From: Glossina fuscipes
Lineage: Eukaryota; Arthropoda; Insecta; Diptera; Glossinidae
DNA: 64,000 nucleotides
Reading direction: 5' to 3'
NCBI RefSeq assembly: GCF_014805625.2
Contig: NW_023998470.1
Location: forward strand, 1,175,632 to 1,239,631
Positions 46,640 through 57,035 of the stretch are shown piece after piece (the stretch's first letter is position 1; the number at the start of each line of letters is the position of its first letter). The notes under the pieces are model-generated. The model was given only the letters and a program-made list of their open reading frames with translations. It did no database searches and was not told the DNA's origin. A program made the translations under genes and the position numbers.

Positions 46640-46800
46640 AGGAAAGCGACCGCAGCCTTACTGGATGTGTTACGCCCTTTATCGACTACGCCCAAAGTAA
46701 ACTCTACCACATTGAGATTTGAACTGGCGAACATAGAGCTAATTGTCTACATTCTTACTGACTCGTCTGATCATGTACGGCGATGTGATTATGATGAACG
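46640..46800 (-). repeat. Candidate tRNA-derived SINE, copy 3
   Basis: Minus-strand agttcaaatctcaatgtggt followed by agagtttacttt, then gggcgtaacacatccagt and aggctgcgg. These align in order with copies 1 and 2. Confidence 0.5.
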
Positions 46801-49310
46801 TGATAAGCTGAAATATGGCCGGAGATTTATTTATAGTGGAGTTCCTTTGTCAAAGTGAACCTGAGCCCTTACAAACGATATAAATAGTTGCCGAAATCCC
46901 TTTGCGTGAAAATTTCAGTGCAGTTCTATTTCTTAGGTTTTAACATGTTTCCTTAGGACAAGAAGTATTTACCTGAACAAGGTCAGGTCAGCTCATTTAT
47001 GGATCTTTCCTATAGTGAAAATAACACTTTTTTACCCTAAAAATTTTCGATTGCCGCCTTTCTTCGCTGCTTTTGAGATTATGCCGTCACATTTTTCTGA
47101 TTTGTTTCGATTTCCAGTTTTCTTCATTTCTATCTATTTTTTTTGGGTTATATGCCCCCTTTTCTAATTAAAGTTTGCTAAGCCAGTTGTTCCTTAACAA
47201 CGTTTAAATATTATTAAAATTTTTCGTCGAGTCACCTACTCATTTTGCGACAATTTCAGAAAACCTCCACTTTACATCCACTATAAGCCTCCTAATTAAG
47301 GCGATATTGAATAACTTTGGAAAAAATTTTAGTCGTAGGGTAACGTTCTCATAACAATAAGGCAAATAACGTAAACATAAAATGACAAAACATTTTAATT
47401 GCGTTTGACATTTATTGATTACGTACCGCCCTTGGAACCTGCACGTTTTTCCTGCGAACAATTTTAGGCTGTCCTTTTGTGACGAATTGGAAAAATGAAG
47501 AATTTTCTGTCTACCATTTCCGCGGGGCATCCCGATCCACTGCCGTCTTAGTAAAAGAAGCGGGCGAGTACTCAAACTAAAGTTTAGCGAAAGAGGAACA
47601 ACTTATCTTACCATAATAATTGCTATTATTTATTGCAAATATAAGTTTATCCTATTTGTGAGTTCATTGAATGAAACGAAAAATATGAAGCCAGCTTAAA
47701 ATGCACTTTTAACTTCCGTCTCTGGCCCATATAGACGAAATGTTGCATTGTATTAGACAATGTATCGTGTATCGTATCTTTTACATCATGCCCTTGTATG
47801 GAATTTGAGAGCAAGTAATTAATTGTACAGATCAGCATCAATTCGTCTTCAGACGTCTAAGCTAAGTAAACATGTGTTAGGGAAAACGCCACAAACTTTT
47901 TCCTTGATGTAATATTTGAATCTCCGACGCATATGTCAAAGCGTTACATCCATTTGCCAAAGCTATTACTGTTATTATTATAAATTTTTGAAACTAAACA
48001 AAAAGTTAAATTCTTACATTAAAAGGAAAAAATGCTGAACACTAGCCACGTGGGGTATTATCATCTCTACAGGTGAAGTTAATGTAGCCATAGACACAAA
48101 AAAATATTCTATTCACAACTGCGAAACCAAAAGTTTAATTACCTTAAGGTGTAAAGTATAAGATCTTTGCAAACAACTTAACTCGAATGCTTCAGACTTG
48201 AAAGCTTAAGAAGAGTAGAGACGGACTGAGACAACTCAAATGCTGAACATATTTGTTCTCATGTCAGATTCGCTATTTAAAATAAAATCGTGCATCTTTT
48301 ACCTTTTTGTTTTGCTTTCTGAGACCCGGCTTACGCTGATTTATATGTATTTGGGATATATATGAACGAAGAGAAAAACATTTAAACATTGAATTATTTT
48401 TGGAATGAAAATGCAAGCATATGCTCGTCTCGTATGCGGCGTATGCGTTCAAGTCAACAACAACAACAAAATAAGAAATAAATAAGAAAAAATGTATATT
48501 TTAGTTTTTTTTGTTTTAACACCAAAAAATCAGGTTGCGTTTAATTTTACAGTCGAATGACCTTGAAATGACGTAACCAATGTTTAATAACCAATATAAA
48601 AAATGAGTTTATTTTGCTGATAAACAACATCAATTTTGAGAAGAAAACGAGCGCTTGAATACGAAAAACAAATGACAACACAAACGTACACAGACAACAA
48701 GGAGTGTGGTGTTTGCATACTCACGTATAGTTGGAAAAAACAAATGAAAAATTTAATCGTAAAAGACAGATGAGAAAAGCTAGTAGATGTTACGAGCTTT
48801 GGGGGACGGATAAGGGGAAATAAGTTTAAAAGCGTAAGTAATAATTGAAAATTATTTTGAAAACTTATAATAAAATTTTTTTTTTTTTTTAATTTTCTTG
48901 AAACTCGAGCAACTTTTAAAATTTATGTTGAGTTACACTTCTTGCTTGGACGCGAAAACTTCGCACGCACACTTGTGCATTTGGGAAAATGTGGTGCATT
49001 TTGCTTTGAAATTTTTACGTTTCGTTGAACAATACTTCATTTTCCGGTATTTTCACTTTAGATTGCAATAAAAAAATTCGAACTGACGTTCAATGTTTTT
49101 CTTTTTTTTTTTTTTCTTTTTGACGTAACGTTCAGTGGGTATCTATTTCTTTCTTTTAATCGATATCGGCAATATCCCTAATTGCATTTTGTAAAGTACT
49201 AACGAAACCTTGCGACCAGTCGCGCTACAAAATCTATTCGATTAACTTCAAATCCATTGTTTTTTTTTTTTAATTGGAAACAGTTTTTATTTAATAGTGT
49301 CCTTTATTTG
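46801..49310. other. AT-rich sequence, no gene recognised
   Basis: I looked here for the missing 5' exons of Brf on the minus strand (zinc-ribbon cysteine pairs, first cyclin repeat) and did not find them. Poly-T runs occur at about 48878-48890 and 49102-49115. Confidence 0.4.
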
Positions 49311-49429
49311 GGTCTTTGGCTCTGGCGAATGCAAGAAAAACGCAAATATTCATTAAACATTTTTCTGATCTATCTTTACTCAATAAACTCTTCTTGCACT
49401 CGCTCTGCAGCACTTATCCAATAGAAAAG

Positions 49430-49625
49430 TCTTTGCAGATAGACTTGAAAAAGGTCCAGCTTTCGTCATACCAAGCGCTTCAAAATCATTGTATGAATCG
49501 GTTTAAGCATAATACCTCCTTGTTCGTCCATCTGTTGTCAGGTCCTAATTTTAGAGATACCTTGACGAAATTTTGTACATTGACATGTCTTGGTCAAAGG
49601 ACAAATCCTGTTCAATATTTTTTGG
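49430..49625 (+). repeat. Degenerate dispersed repeat fragment
   Basis: aattttagagataccttgac, gaaattttgtacattgacat, gtcttggtcaaaggacaaat and cctgttcaatattttttgga follow the same order as aattttt..gagatattttgatgaaatttgatacac and the following blocks in 52510-52800. Confidence 0.5.
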
Positions 49626-49846
49626 ACCTCTAAAAAAAGCCTAAAACTTTAAACATTTGTTGACAGAAATCTGTGAAAAGCAGTGCATTTCCGCACACTA
49701 GATGAATGTATACAGTTTAGATCACAGATGGAATCATCTTTTGAACCCGCTGCCATCTAAACGTTCTTTCACAAGAAAAAAAGAAAAAATCCCTCACGTG
49801 GCAACAAGTTCTAAAGTTTCATGATAAGAGTTTCTCCAGTATAATA

Positions 49847-50283
49847 TTAGGATGTTCGGAAAGTCATTTCCAACAGAAAATTTACTTGTACTTTTCATAG
49901 CCAAAGACATTGTATATTTTGACAACCGACCAAGCAGGGTTTGTTTACGAAAAAGCGGAAAGTTCAAAGTAACATTTCCGACATATTTCACTTTTCTACT
50001 ATCAAAAAGGTAAAAGTACTGTTCAGACAAGAGAGAAGATGTATTGGCAGAAGGCCAATGCAAAAACTGGTTCGCAAAATTTCGCTTTGGAAAATTCTCA
50101 ACGCAAAGAGGCACTTTCTGAAAAGTAGCTTGAAACAAATGGAAACAAAGCAAAAGCATCAAGTATTACAAAACCGCTTGCGACAAGTCATGAGTTCACT
50201 GAGAGATAGAAAGACAATAGCCTTTCATTTTGACTCAAAAAAAAAAAAAAAATGTAAGCGAAATGACTTTCTGAATACCCAAA
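49847..50283 (+). mobile_element. Internally deleted mariner element (copy C)
   Basis: Contains one readable mariner transposase piece, AEGQCKNWFAKFRFGKFS, near 50045-50100. This is the conserved 'C.NWF.KFRSGDF' helix-turn-helix segment. Before it are decayed residues with stops. The catalytic core is absent. Ends: left ttaggatgttcggaaagtca and right, inverted, tttgggtattcagaaagtca, about 20 of 24 matching. TA precedes the left end, and the right flank has decayed. At 437 bp it is a MITE-sized derivative. Its termini match those of copy E at 61762, so both descend from one family. Confidence 0.7.
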
Positions 50284-50477
50284 CAGTATTATATCTTAAT
50301 GTGCTGTGCAAATTTTGGCGCACATAGGTATATTTTATGATCTTTGCTCGTATAAGACTCCCTATGGAAAATAAGCGCAGGAAGCGATAATTTTTGAAAT
50401 TTGATGGCGAAAATAGGTAAAATATTAGTTTGGGGAAAAAGAAATCCATTATTTTTATATGAACTTCAGGACTTTAT

Positions 50478-50963
50478 TTAACATGCTTCGGATTGTCCGA
50501 TTGGGGTCAAATATGCACCTTCTTGTTGTATGATTTGTTGCCATTTTAAAGGTAACTTCAAAATGCCTCTCTCATAGAAGTCCTGGTCTCTATTTGCAAA
50601 AAACTCTAGTAGTCGATTTTCACAATCCTCCCTAGAATCCAATTTTTTATCATTAAAGAAATTTTGCAATGCAAGAAAAAGATGATAATCGCTTGGTGCC
50701 AAGTCCGGACTGTATGGCGGATGCATTAAAACTTCCCAACCAAGCTCCCGAAGTTTCTGGCGAGTCACTGTAGATGTGTGTGGCCTAGCGTTATCCTGGT
50801 GGAACACGACACCTCTCCTGTTGGCCAATTCTGGCCGTTTCTGGTCAATCGCTATCTTCAAACGGTCCACTTGTTGACAGTAGAGATCAGAATTTAGCGT
50901 TTGGCCATATGGAAGCAACTCATAATAAATAATCCCCTTCCAGTCCCACCAAATGCATAGCAA
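50478..50963 (-). pseudogene. mariner transposase, catalytic C-terminal part
   Basis: 161 codons open on the minus strand. It starts in the middle of the DDD domain (MLCIWWDWKG) and contains the second catalytic Asp in HQDNARPH and the third in YSPDLAPSDYHLF, with 34 residues between them (DD34D, mariner signature). It ends QQEGAYLTPIGQSEAC close to the TIR. The N-terminal part is in another frame upstream. The two are separated by a single-base frame break near 50975 and a short tandem duplication near 51060 that also shifts the frame. The catalytic residues in this part are intact. Confidence 0.88.
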
Positions 50964-51123
50964 AACCTTCCTGACCGTTTGTGAGGTGCTTCACCGCTCT
51001 TTGACCACGATCGTTTTCGCACAGGGTTATCGTATGTGATCCATTTCTCATCTCCAGTCACCATCCCCAGTCACCATCCGGGTCTATCTCATTCCGTTTG
51101 GCCAAGACTTCGCAGATGGAAAT

Positions 51124-51534
51124 TCAATCCATCATGTTTTTTTCTGTTAATTGGTGTGGCACCCAAACATCGAGCTTCTTTTTGAATCCAGCTTTGTGTA
51201 AATGGTTTAAAACTGTTTTATGGTCGATTTTTAGCTCCTGGGCGATGTTACGACTGCTAACACGCCGGTCAACTTCGATCATTTCTCCGATTTTATCGAC
51301 ATTTTCGACGACCGGCCTACCTGTGCGAGGTGCATCTTTAACATCAAAAATTCCTGAACGGAATCTACGAAACCAAAATTGCACATAATTGGCTGTTACA
51401 GTATCGGAACCATAAACACCATTCACAATTTTATTGCGAAATGTACAGTATCGGAAATTGTTTGATCGATACTTTACGAGAAATCTATCAGTGCAGCCAT
51501 CTACCGAAAAAATAATGGATTTCTTTTTCCCCAA
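51124..51534 (-). pseudogene. mariner transposase, N-terminal part
   Basis: An open frame running from inside the right TIR. The recognisable part begins around VYGSDTVTANYVQFWFRRFRS (first helix-turn-helix), followed by DAPRTGRP and IDHKTVLNHLHKAGFKKK (second helix-turn-helix) and WVPHQL, the linker motif of mariner transposases. The expected first 30-40 residues are missing or replaced by TIR-encoded residues, so its start has been deleted. The first catalytic Asp (TGDEKW) lies downstream at about 51030-51060 in a shifted frame. Not functional as it stands. Confidence 0.85.
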
Positions 51535-51541
51535 GCTAATA

Positions 51542-52509
51542 TAATAGTAGGGCCCTTGATAGATTTGGACTATGTTGGGAAAAACTTATAATTTTGGGTA
51601 TTTTAGATTGTGGACAAGTATACACTGATGTTAAATTAAAAGATGTACGGTGTCTAATAAGTGATCTTGCCCATATATAAAGTTGGTTTTTTAATGTTCA
51701 AGACTGTGTGACGAAAAAGTCTGGAAAGAGCGTTGGTCATTCCTATTTTTTACTTTATTTTTGATCTTTTAAAGCTTCGATCCTAAGACTTAATCGCGAA
51801 TAATTTATACTTAAGACAGAAAGGGGTGAACAGGTCTGCTCAGCTCTCGGATGCTCTCTATCTCATCGTTAATTTACTTTACATATTTATTCTCTTAAAA
51901 GCAAAAGCGCTGCAAGATACAGGCTTAGCGCTTAGCACTTTCAGGCAGGATAAAAATTTTTGTCGAAAGGCCCCTAGGTCGGGAAAACAGTACGTAATGT
52001 CTTCTTCACGTTGGATCTACTTTCTAAGCTATTAATAGACAATTTCACCATTTCATCGGTCTATGTTTGCCGATTGTAATGGAAAGCGTAAAAGAAACAC
52101 TTGACTCAAAAGACATGGTTTCAAAAGAAAAGATAATTAAAATTTCAGGGGCCTTTAAGTGAGTAGCGACCCTCAATTCTTGAATTTGTAAAGAGATTAT
52201 TTAAAACGACGAGAGAGAAAAACGAAAGAGAGCGAGAAAAGGTTAAAAAATTCACCAGATATACTTAACGTTGATTAGGAGTTTGTCTTCTAGGAACAGC
52301 AAAGAAATGACGTTTGGCTTTGTTCAAGTAATCACCACTAGGTAATGATCATCACTAGGTTGTGGCCGACATTTGATTCCAACCTAGAACAAAGATCCAT
52401 TCACTCGATCGCGATACGTTGATCGTTTATATACAAGGTTGTATTAAGTGTGTGCGAAGGACATTAAATAGATTCACATTTTATTATACCGATCGAAACA
52501 GAATCACAT
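51542..52509. other. AT-rich spacer, no gene recognised
   Basis: Nothing supportable. Confidence 0.4.
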
Positions 52510-52800
52510 TTTCAAACGATTTAGGTCTGCCTGTCCGTCTACCTGTCTTGTTTTCTTGTATTCAACCTATAAGGCACAATTTTTGAGATATTTTGATGAA
52601 ATTTGATACACGGATGTGTTTTGGCCCAAGAACAAACGCTATTGAAATTGGTTCTGCTCGAACCACTTATGCGATCACTTCGTATTTAATGTCTTTTTCA
52701 AGATGTTGTTATATGAGAAACTGTAGGGTGATATTCGATATCCAATTGTGGGCCGTGGCCCAAAATAGTCTCTTTACTGGCTTGTATTATTTCATAAAAC
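52510..52800 (+). repeat. Dispersed repeat (aacgctattgaaattgg block)
   Basis: Clearest copy of the blocks gtctgcctgtccgtctacct, ttgagatattttgatgaaat, ttgatacacggatgtgtttt, and aagaacaaacgctattgaaa. Diverged matches are at 49430, 19986, 7770 and 5720. Confidence 0.55.
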
Positions 52801-55800
52801 TTGGCAGGTAGATGTAAGAAATAAGAACCATATTTGCATTATGGTAAATATAGAGGAACGTTTCCTTTTGATTTAGTTCACTCGTTTTTCAAACTTGACA
52901 TGTAAGAAAAATCTTATATTCCCACTTGGAGCTCGATCGTACAGGTTATAAACTTTTCAGGGCTTCGTTTAGGAAATGTGGAAAAACCGTTAACTTTTCG
53001 CTTACTGTTGGTGAACCCACCCAACGATTTCGCTGATTTCGGAAATTCACGAGAGTGAAAGGAAGAAATTTCAGATGAGTGTTTTTTCTTTATATAAGTA
53101 TGACTGCATGGATTCTGCTGTTGATTTTCATTGAAAATGTAAATACATTATGAGGCGCGTGCTGGACATTTCAATACCTTACAGTGCCTAGGGCAAATGA
53201 CGATCGAAAAGCTTGTCTGAGAAGGGTTTTTAAAACAATGTTGTGTCACGACATCGATAGGTTAGTAGGATTACATAAATGTGTTGCCGAAGTTGACACA
53301 CTATATGGATAGTTTGCATCTACATCTAACATCTCCACGTCCTACGTCCTACATCCTACGAACTTATTGAGCGAAGCCTTTTACGGGAGTGTTAATGAGC
53401 TTTACAAATTATATAGACGGTTTAACAAAATTAAAGCAACATCAACAAACCCAGATTAGCAACGAGCCTTCCATTCTGTGCTTCTTATTCGTTTAATGAA
53501 TAATTAAAAAATGTTTTCATTAAAAAAAAAGTTCCACAGATTTATTTCATGCATTTCTCTCTCTGTCGCCAAAAAATACTAATAAACCAGAAACATTTAT
53601 ATTTAGTTTAGCTGAAAAGTATAACCTGATAAAAAAGAAATAGGAGAAGAGAAAATCTTCTTGTATTAAATAATCATTAATTAAAAGGCATTTGAAAGAA
53701 TATTTGAAATGTCACGTTGAAGATGCAGCCATACTATGAAATACTAAACATCACCGCCATCATTTTTCATTACGAGTGAAAAAAGAATAAATAAAAACCG
53801 AATAAGTGAACAAAAAACGAGTAAAGTGCTCAAGTTGTATAACAAATTACTGACTTGCTATTTATTCATTTAGATTTTAATAAATAATTTTAGAAGAATT
53901 TTTCCTTTTCCCGAGTCTTTTATATTACGGGAGAGAGGAGTGAGAAATGTGTATATAACCTAGAGCGACGCTTGGGTATTTATATCACTTCAAATGAATG
54001 TAAATTCAAAACAATTTTCCATACTTTTAGCAAGGCGATCGGAGACAACAACAGTGACACATCAAGATTTTCAACTTTTGTAGCCTTTTTGGTTTTGATA
54101 AGTTAGCGATCTAAGGCCTATTTTAAACGTAATCTGTAGTGTTTACCTAAAACACTTTTTCAACGTTTCGCATGCACAATAAATCTTATCTCAGAGGACG
54201 GAAAGATAGAAATTTCTGCGATTGGAAGATTCCAATGTGGGAGGGAGGATGCACAGATGGGCAACCCAAGTTTGGAATACGCTTTTGCGAGCTTGCTGCA
54301 AATGTTACCAAAGAAGAGACAAAGCCAGTGTGACTTCATTTTTTTGAAGGGAAACTGAACAAAAATTTCCTTCTACAAGAGAGTGCAAGTGTTTGGCTAA
54401 AGCATATTATCAGCGAGTTAACGATTCTACAGAGCCATGAGTATCATCGTAATCATCGTCATCGCCGTCTGATTTAGACAGTTTTAGTAGCAACGGAATT
54501 TTGAGAAAATATTTTCTCTGAATAGAACTTAATTCAAATTTAAGCGATTATCAAATTAAAATGTTAACGATGCTGCGACAATTTAATGCTAAGCAGTCAC
54601 TCAAGCAGACTAGGAATGCTGAACGAACAATTGAATAAATATAAGAGAATTAATGAAGTTGAATTGGGAGAAGAGAAAAAACCTTGAAAATTTCTAACTT
54701 TTTAAGCAAACAACTTTTCGTTTAATAAACAAAAAAAAAAAAAAAAAAGGAAAAAATTTGAAAATTAAAATTAAATTTTTAAAATTCAAACGACATGCAT
54801 ATAATCGGCATGCTGGAGCAGACGACGGCTGTTGTCGATGAAGTAACAAGAGGAATCAAGCCATGGTCATTATGTAAGAGTAGCCGCACAAAAAAAAGCA
54901 CTGAAGATATCACAAGATTTGTGTACGAAATGCAATTTACCATTAAAAGCCAACATTATGCCAACATTATAAGTGTCACCCAAGTGTTAAAACAAGCGAA
55001 AGTATGAAGTACCATAACAAACACTATTAACCTACAAAAATATATGTATATATATGAAATTAACAGCAGGCAATTGCATGTTAAGATAAAAACGTTAAAG
55101 CAAATCCTCTACGCAGTACTTGATTATCAACAGAAACTCGCGAGAGCATTTATGGCGGCAAACACGGAGCGTAGAGTATAACATGAGTTATGCTTAAAGT
55201 GAGAACTTAAACGAAAACACACACCTTCAGCTCTGCGAGCACGAATATCAATAACAGTTTTTTATTACCTGCAAACGACGATCATAACGAAATCAAACGT
55301 TGACTTGTTAACACACAATACATAAATATCTGTCATCCCATTATACCCCGTATATATGTATATCAAATGAAAATAAAAAAAAAAAAAACAATTTTATTAT
55401 TATTTAAAAAAGTATAAAAAGCAGCAGAAAAGAGAAAAAAAAAACACTAAGAAAATGTGAAAAAAAGTGTTTAAAGTAGATGCGTCGACGCATACGAAAA
55501 AAAAACAAATAGAAAAATACAAATAATGTAAAAAACAAAACAAAATTTTGAACAAGTAAATAAATAAAAGATAAACAATAAATAATTTATTCACTAAGTT
55601 ACTTATACTTAATAATTACGCTCGGTATGTGAGCGAAAAAACAATTGTGGAAAAAACGAAAATTACATAAACATTATTATACCGGCAATTACATCTGACT
55701 AACGTATGGATGTTATGGTGGTGTGTGATTTTTTTTTTACTTTTTCTTTTAATAAAAATCATAGTAAAAATAAAAATTGTGAAAAATTCACATATATACG

Positions 55801-56979
55801 GTTTGGCGTATTAATGGAAATCGGAAGAGTCGCCTTGCGACAAATGTCTGACACCTATCAGACACTGCCTAAGAGACGTCACCACTTTAATAATAATGGA
55901 AAGATCGCAAACATTTTGAACGTCTGCGTTGGTCCTCTTCCATCTCCTCTTTTAGATAAACGCACTGAAGGTTAAAATTTCTATAAGACTAGATCTCTAA
56001 AACGTTCGATTGTATCCTAAGCGATTGTATTTCTTCTATTCCCCACATGAACGGACGGCCGAAGAAACAGGCGCGTCGTATAAAGCCAAGTCTAGCCATG
56101 TACTAAGTCCAAGTTTAACTTAGAAATACTAAGTTTTCGAGAGAAATATTCTTCCCTCCAATCGCTCATTCTCTTTGCTTACTCTTACAATCTGGCCTAG
56201 TCTTCCGCTCGAGTAGTCGAGTAAAGTAACAATATCGGTCGTGGTTTCAAATCGCAAACGCGCTATATTGTTCAATAGTGCCGACAACCCCCGAATGCTA
56301 GTGCTCTAAGCCTTTAGTCTTTCAAGTTATCTCTAATAGTAATACGCTTTCTAAAGCATACTTCATATATAGCGTTCGGTTCGATTAGACTCCTATTTCT
56401 GCTGGTTACAAACGTGTTGACCAAGTTACTATATTTGATTAAGTTTCGGTAGCGGGCATAAAAAATGTAAAAATTTCCGCTTTATTAAAGCGTGGCAGTC
56501 ATACTTATAACACATAAATCCAAATTCATTTAAAAAATCAATAACTGTTTCGATGCATGGAAAAAATTCATATCAAACGGGTGAACATATAAGAAAATAT
56601 TTATAAATTAATGGATTAAACAATATAAAAACCCCGGTAAAAAGAGACTGCATTTCAATAAATGATAAATAAATATTAATTTAATTGTGTAAGTGCATTA
56701 AAAACAAATTTATATAAGTGAAGCTTAAACTATTAATTCACACCACAGATAATGCTATAGCGTACAAAGCTACTAATCCTTTTATCCTTTTGATTTTTTC
56801 TTTTTTTCCGACTATTGGAAAATTTTGATAAGTTAGTTCGGTATATATACACTGAAGCAATCGGACATATATATATATACCCAACCCGCAAATTGTGTGC
56901 AAATGAAAAGACTAAGGCATTTATCTTACGCTAAACTTGGGACCCCTCTGCGATATGCGCACTTATGAATGTCCCTGTT
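52801..56979. other. AT-rich sequence, no gene recognised
   Basis: A 70-codon frame at 54795-55007 (+) begins with ATG and is less AT-rich than its surroundings, but it has no motif and lacks other support. Poly-A runs near 54728 and 55376. A B-box-like ggtttcaaatcgc lies at about 56243. Confidence 0.35.
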
Positions 56980-57035
56980 TTTGCAAACACTACCGACAGT
57001 TGGGGATGTACTTGAACCCAGGAACCTTTCTCGAA
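56980..57035 (-). repeat. Possible SINE fragment, copy 5
   Basis: Minus-strand cctgggttcaagtacatccc followed by gtcggtagtgtttgc. The B-box-like element and the 'ggtagtgttt' block match copy 1. Weak. Confidence 0.3.

Larger units (their letters stand above)
50425..51539 (-). mobile_element. mariner element (copy D), nearly complete ends, broken transposase
   Basis: The terminal inverted repeats are 32 bp with one mismatch: left ttagtttggggaaaaagaaa and right, inverted, ttagcttggggaaaaagaaa. TA flanks both ends (50423-50424 and 51540-51541). The minus strand encodes recognisable parts of a DD34D mariner transposase in two main frames (51534-51124 and 50963-50478). At 1115 bp it is shorter than the usual 1.28 kb, with the loss mostly near the 5' end. 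The wording of the transposase (for example CIWWDWKGIIYYELLPYG) is closest, as I recall, to the group that includes the human SETMAR/Hsmar1 type. It is the youngest-looking mariner in the window. Confidence 0.92.

Noticed and set aside
49794..50449. Open frames of 122, 128 and 74 codons in the region of mariner copy C
   Set aside because: They are not separate genes. The plus-strand similarity to mariner is in short pieces, and the minus-strand frames are shadows.
54795..55007. 70-codon frame starting with ATG in less AT-rich sequence
   Set aside because: No recognisable motif or downstream signal. An internal gtaaga could make part of it an exon, but nothing confirms this.
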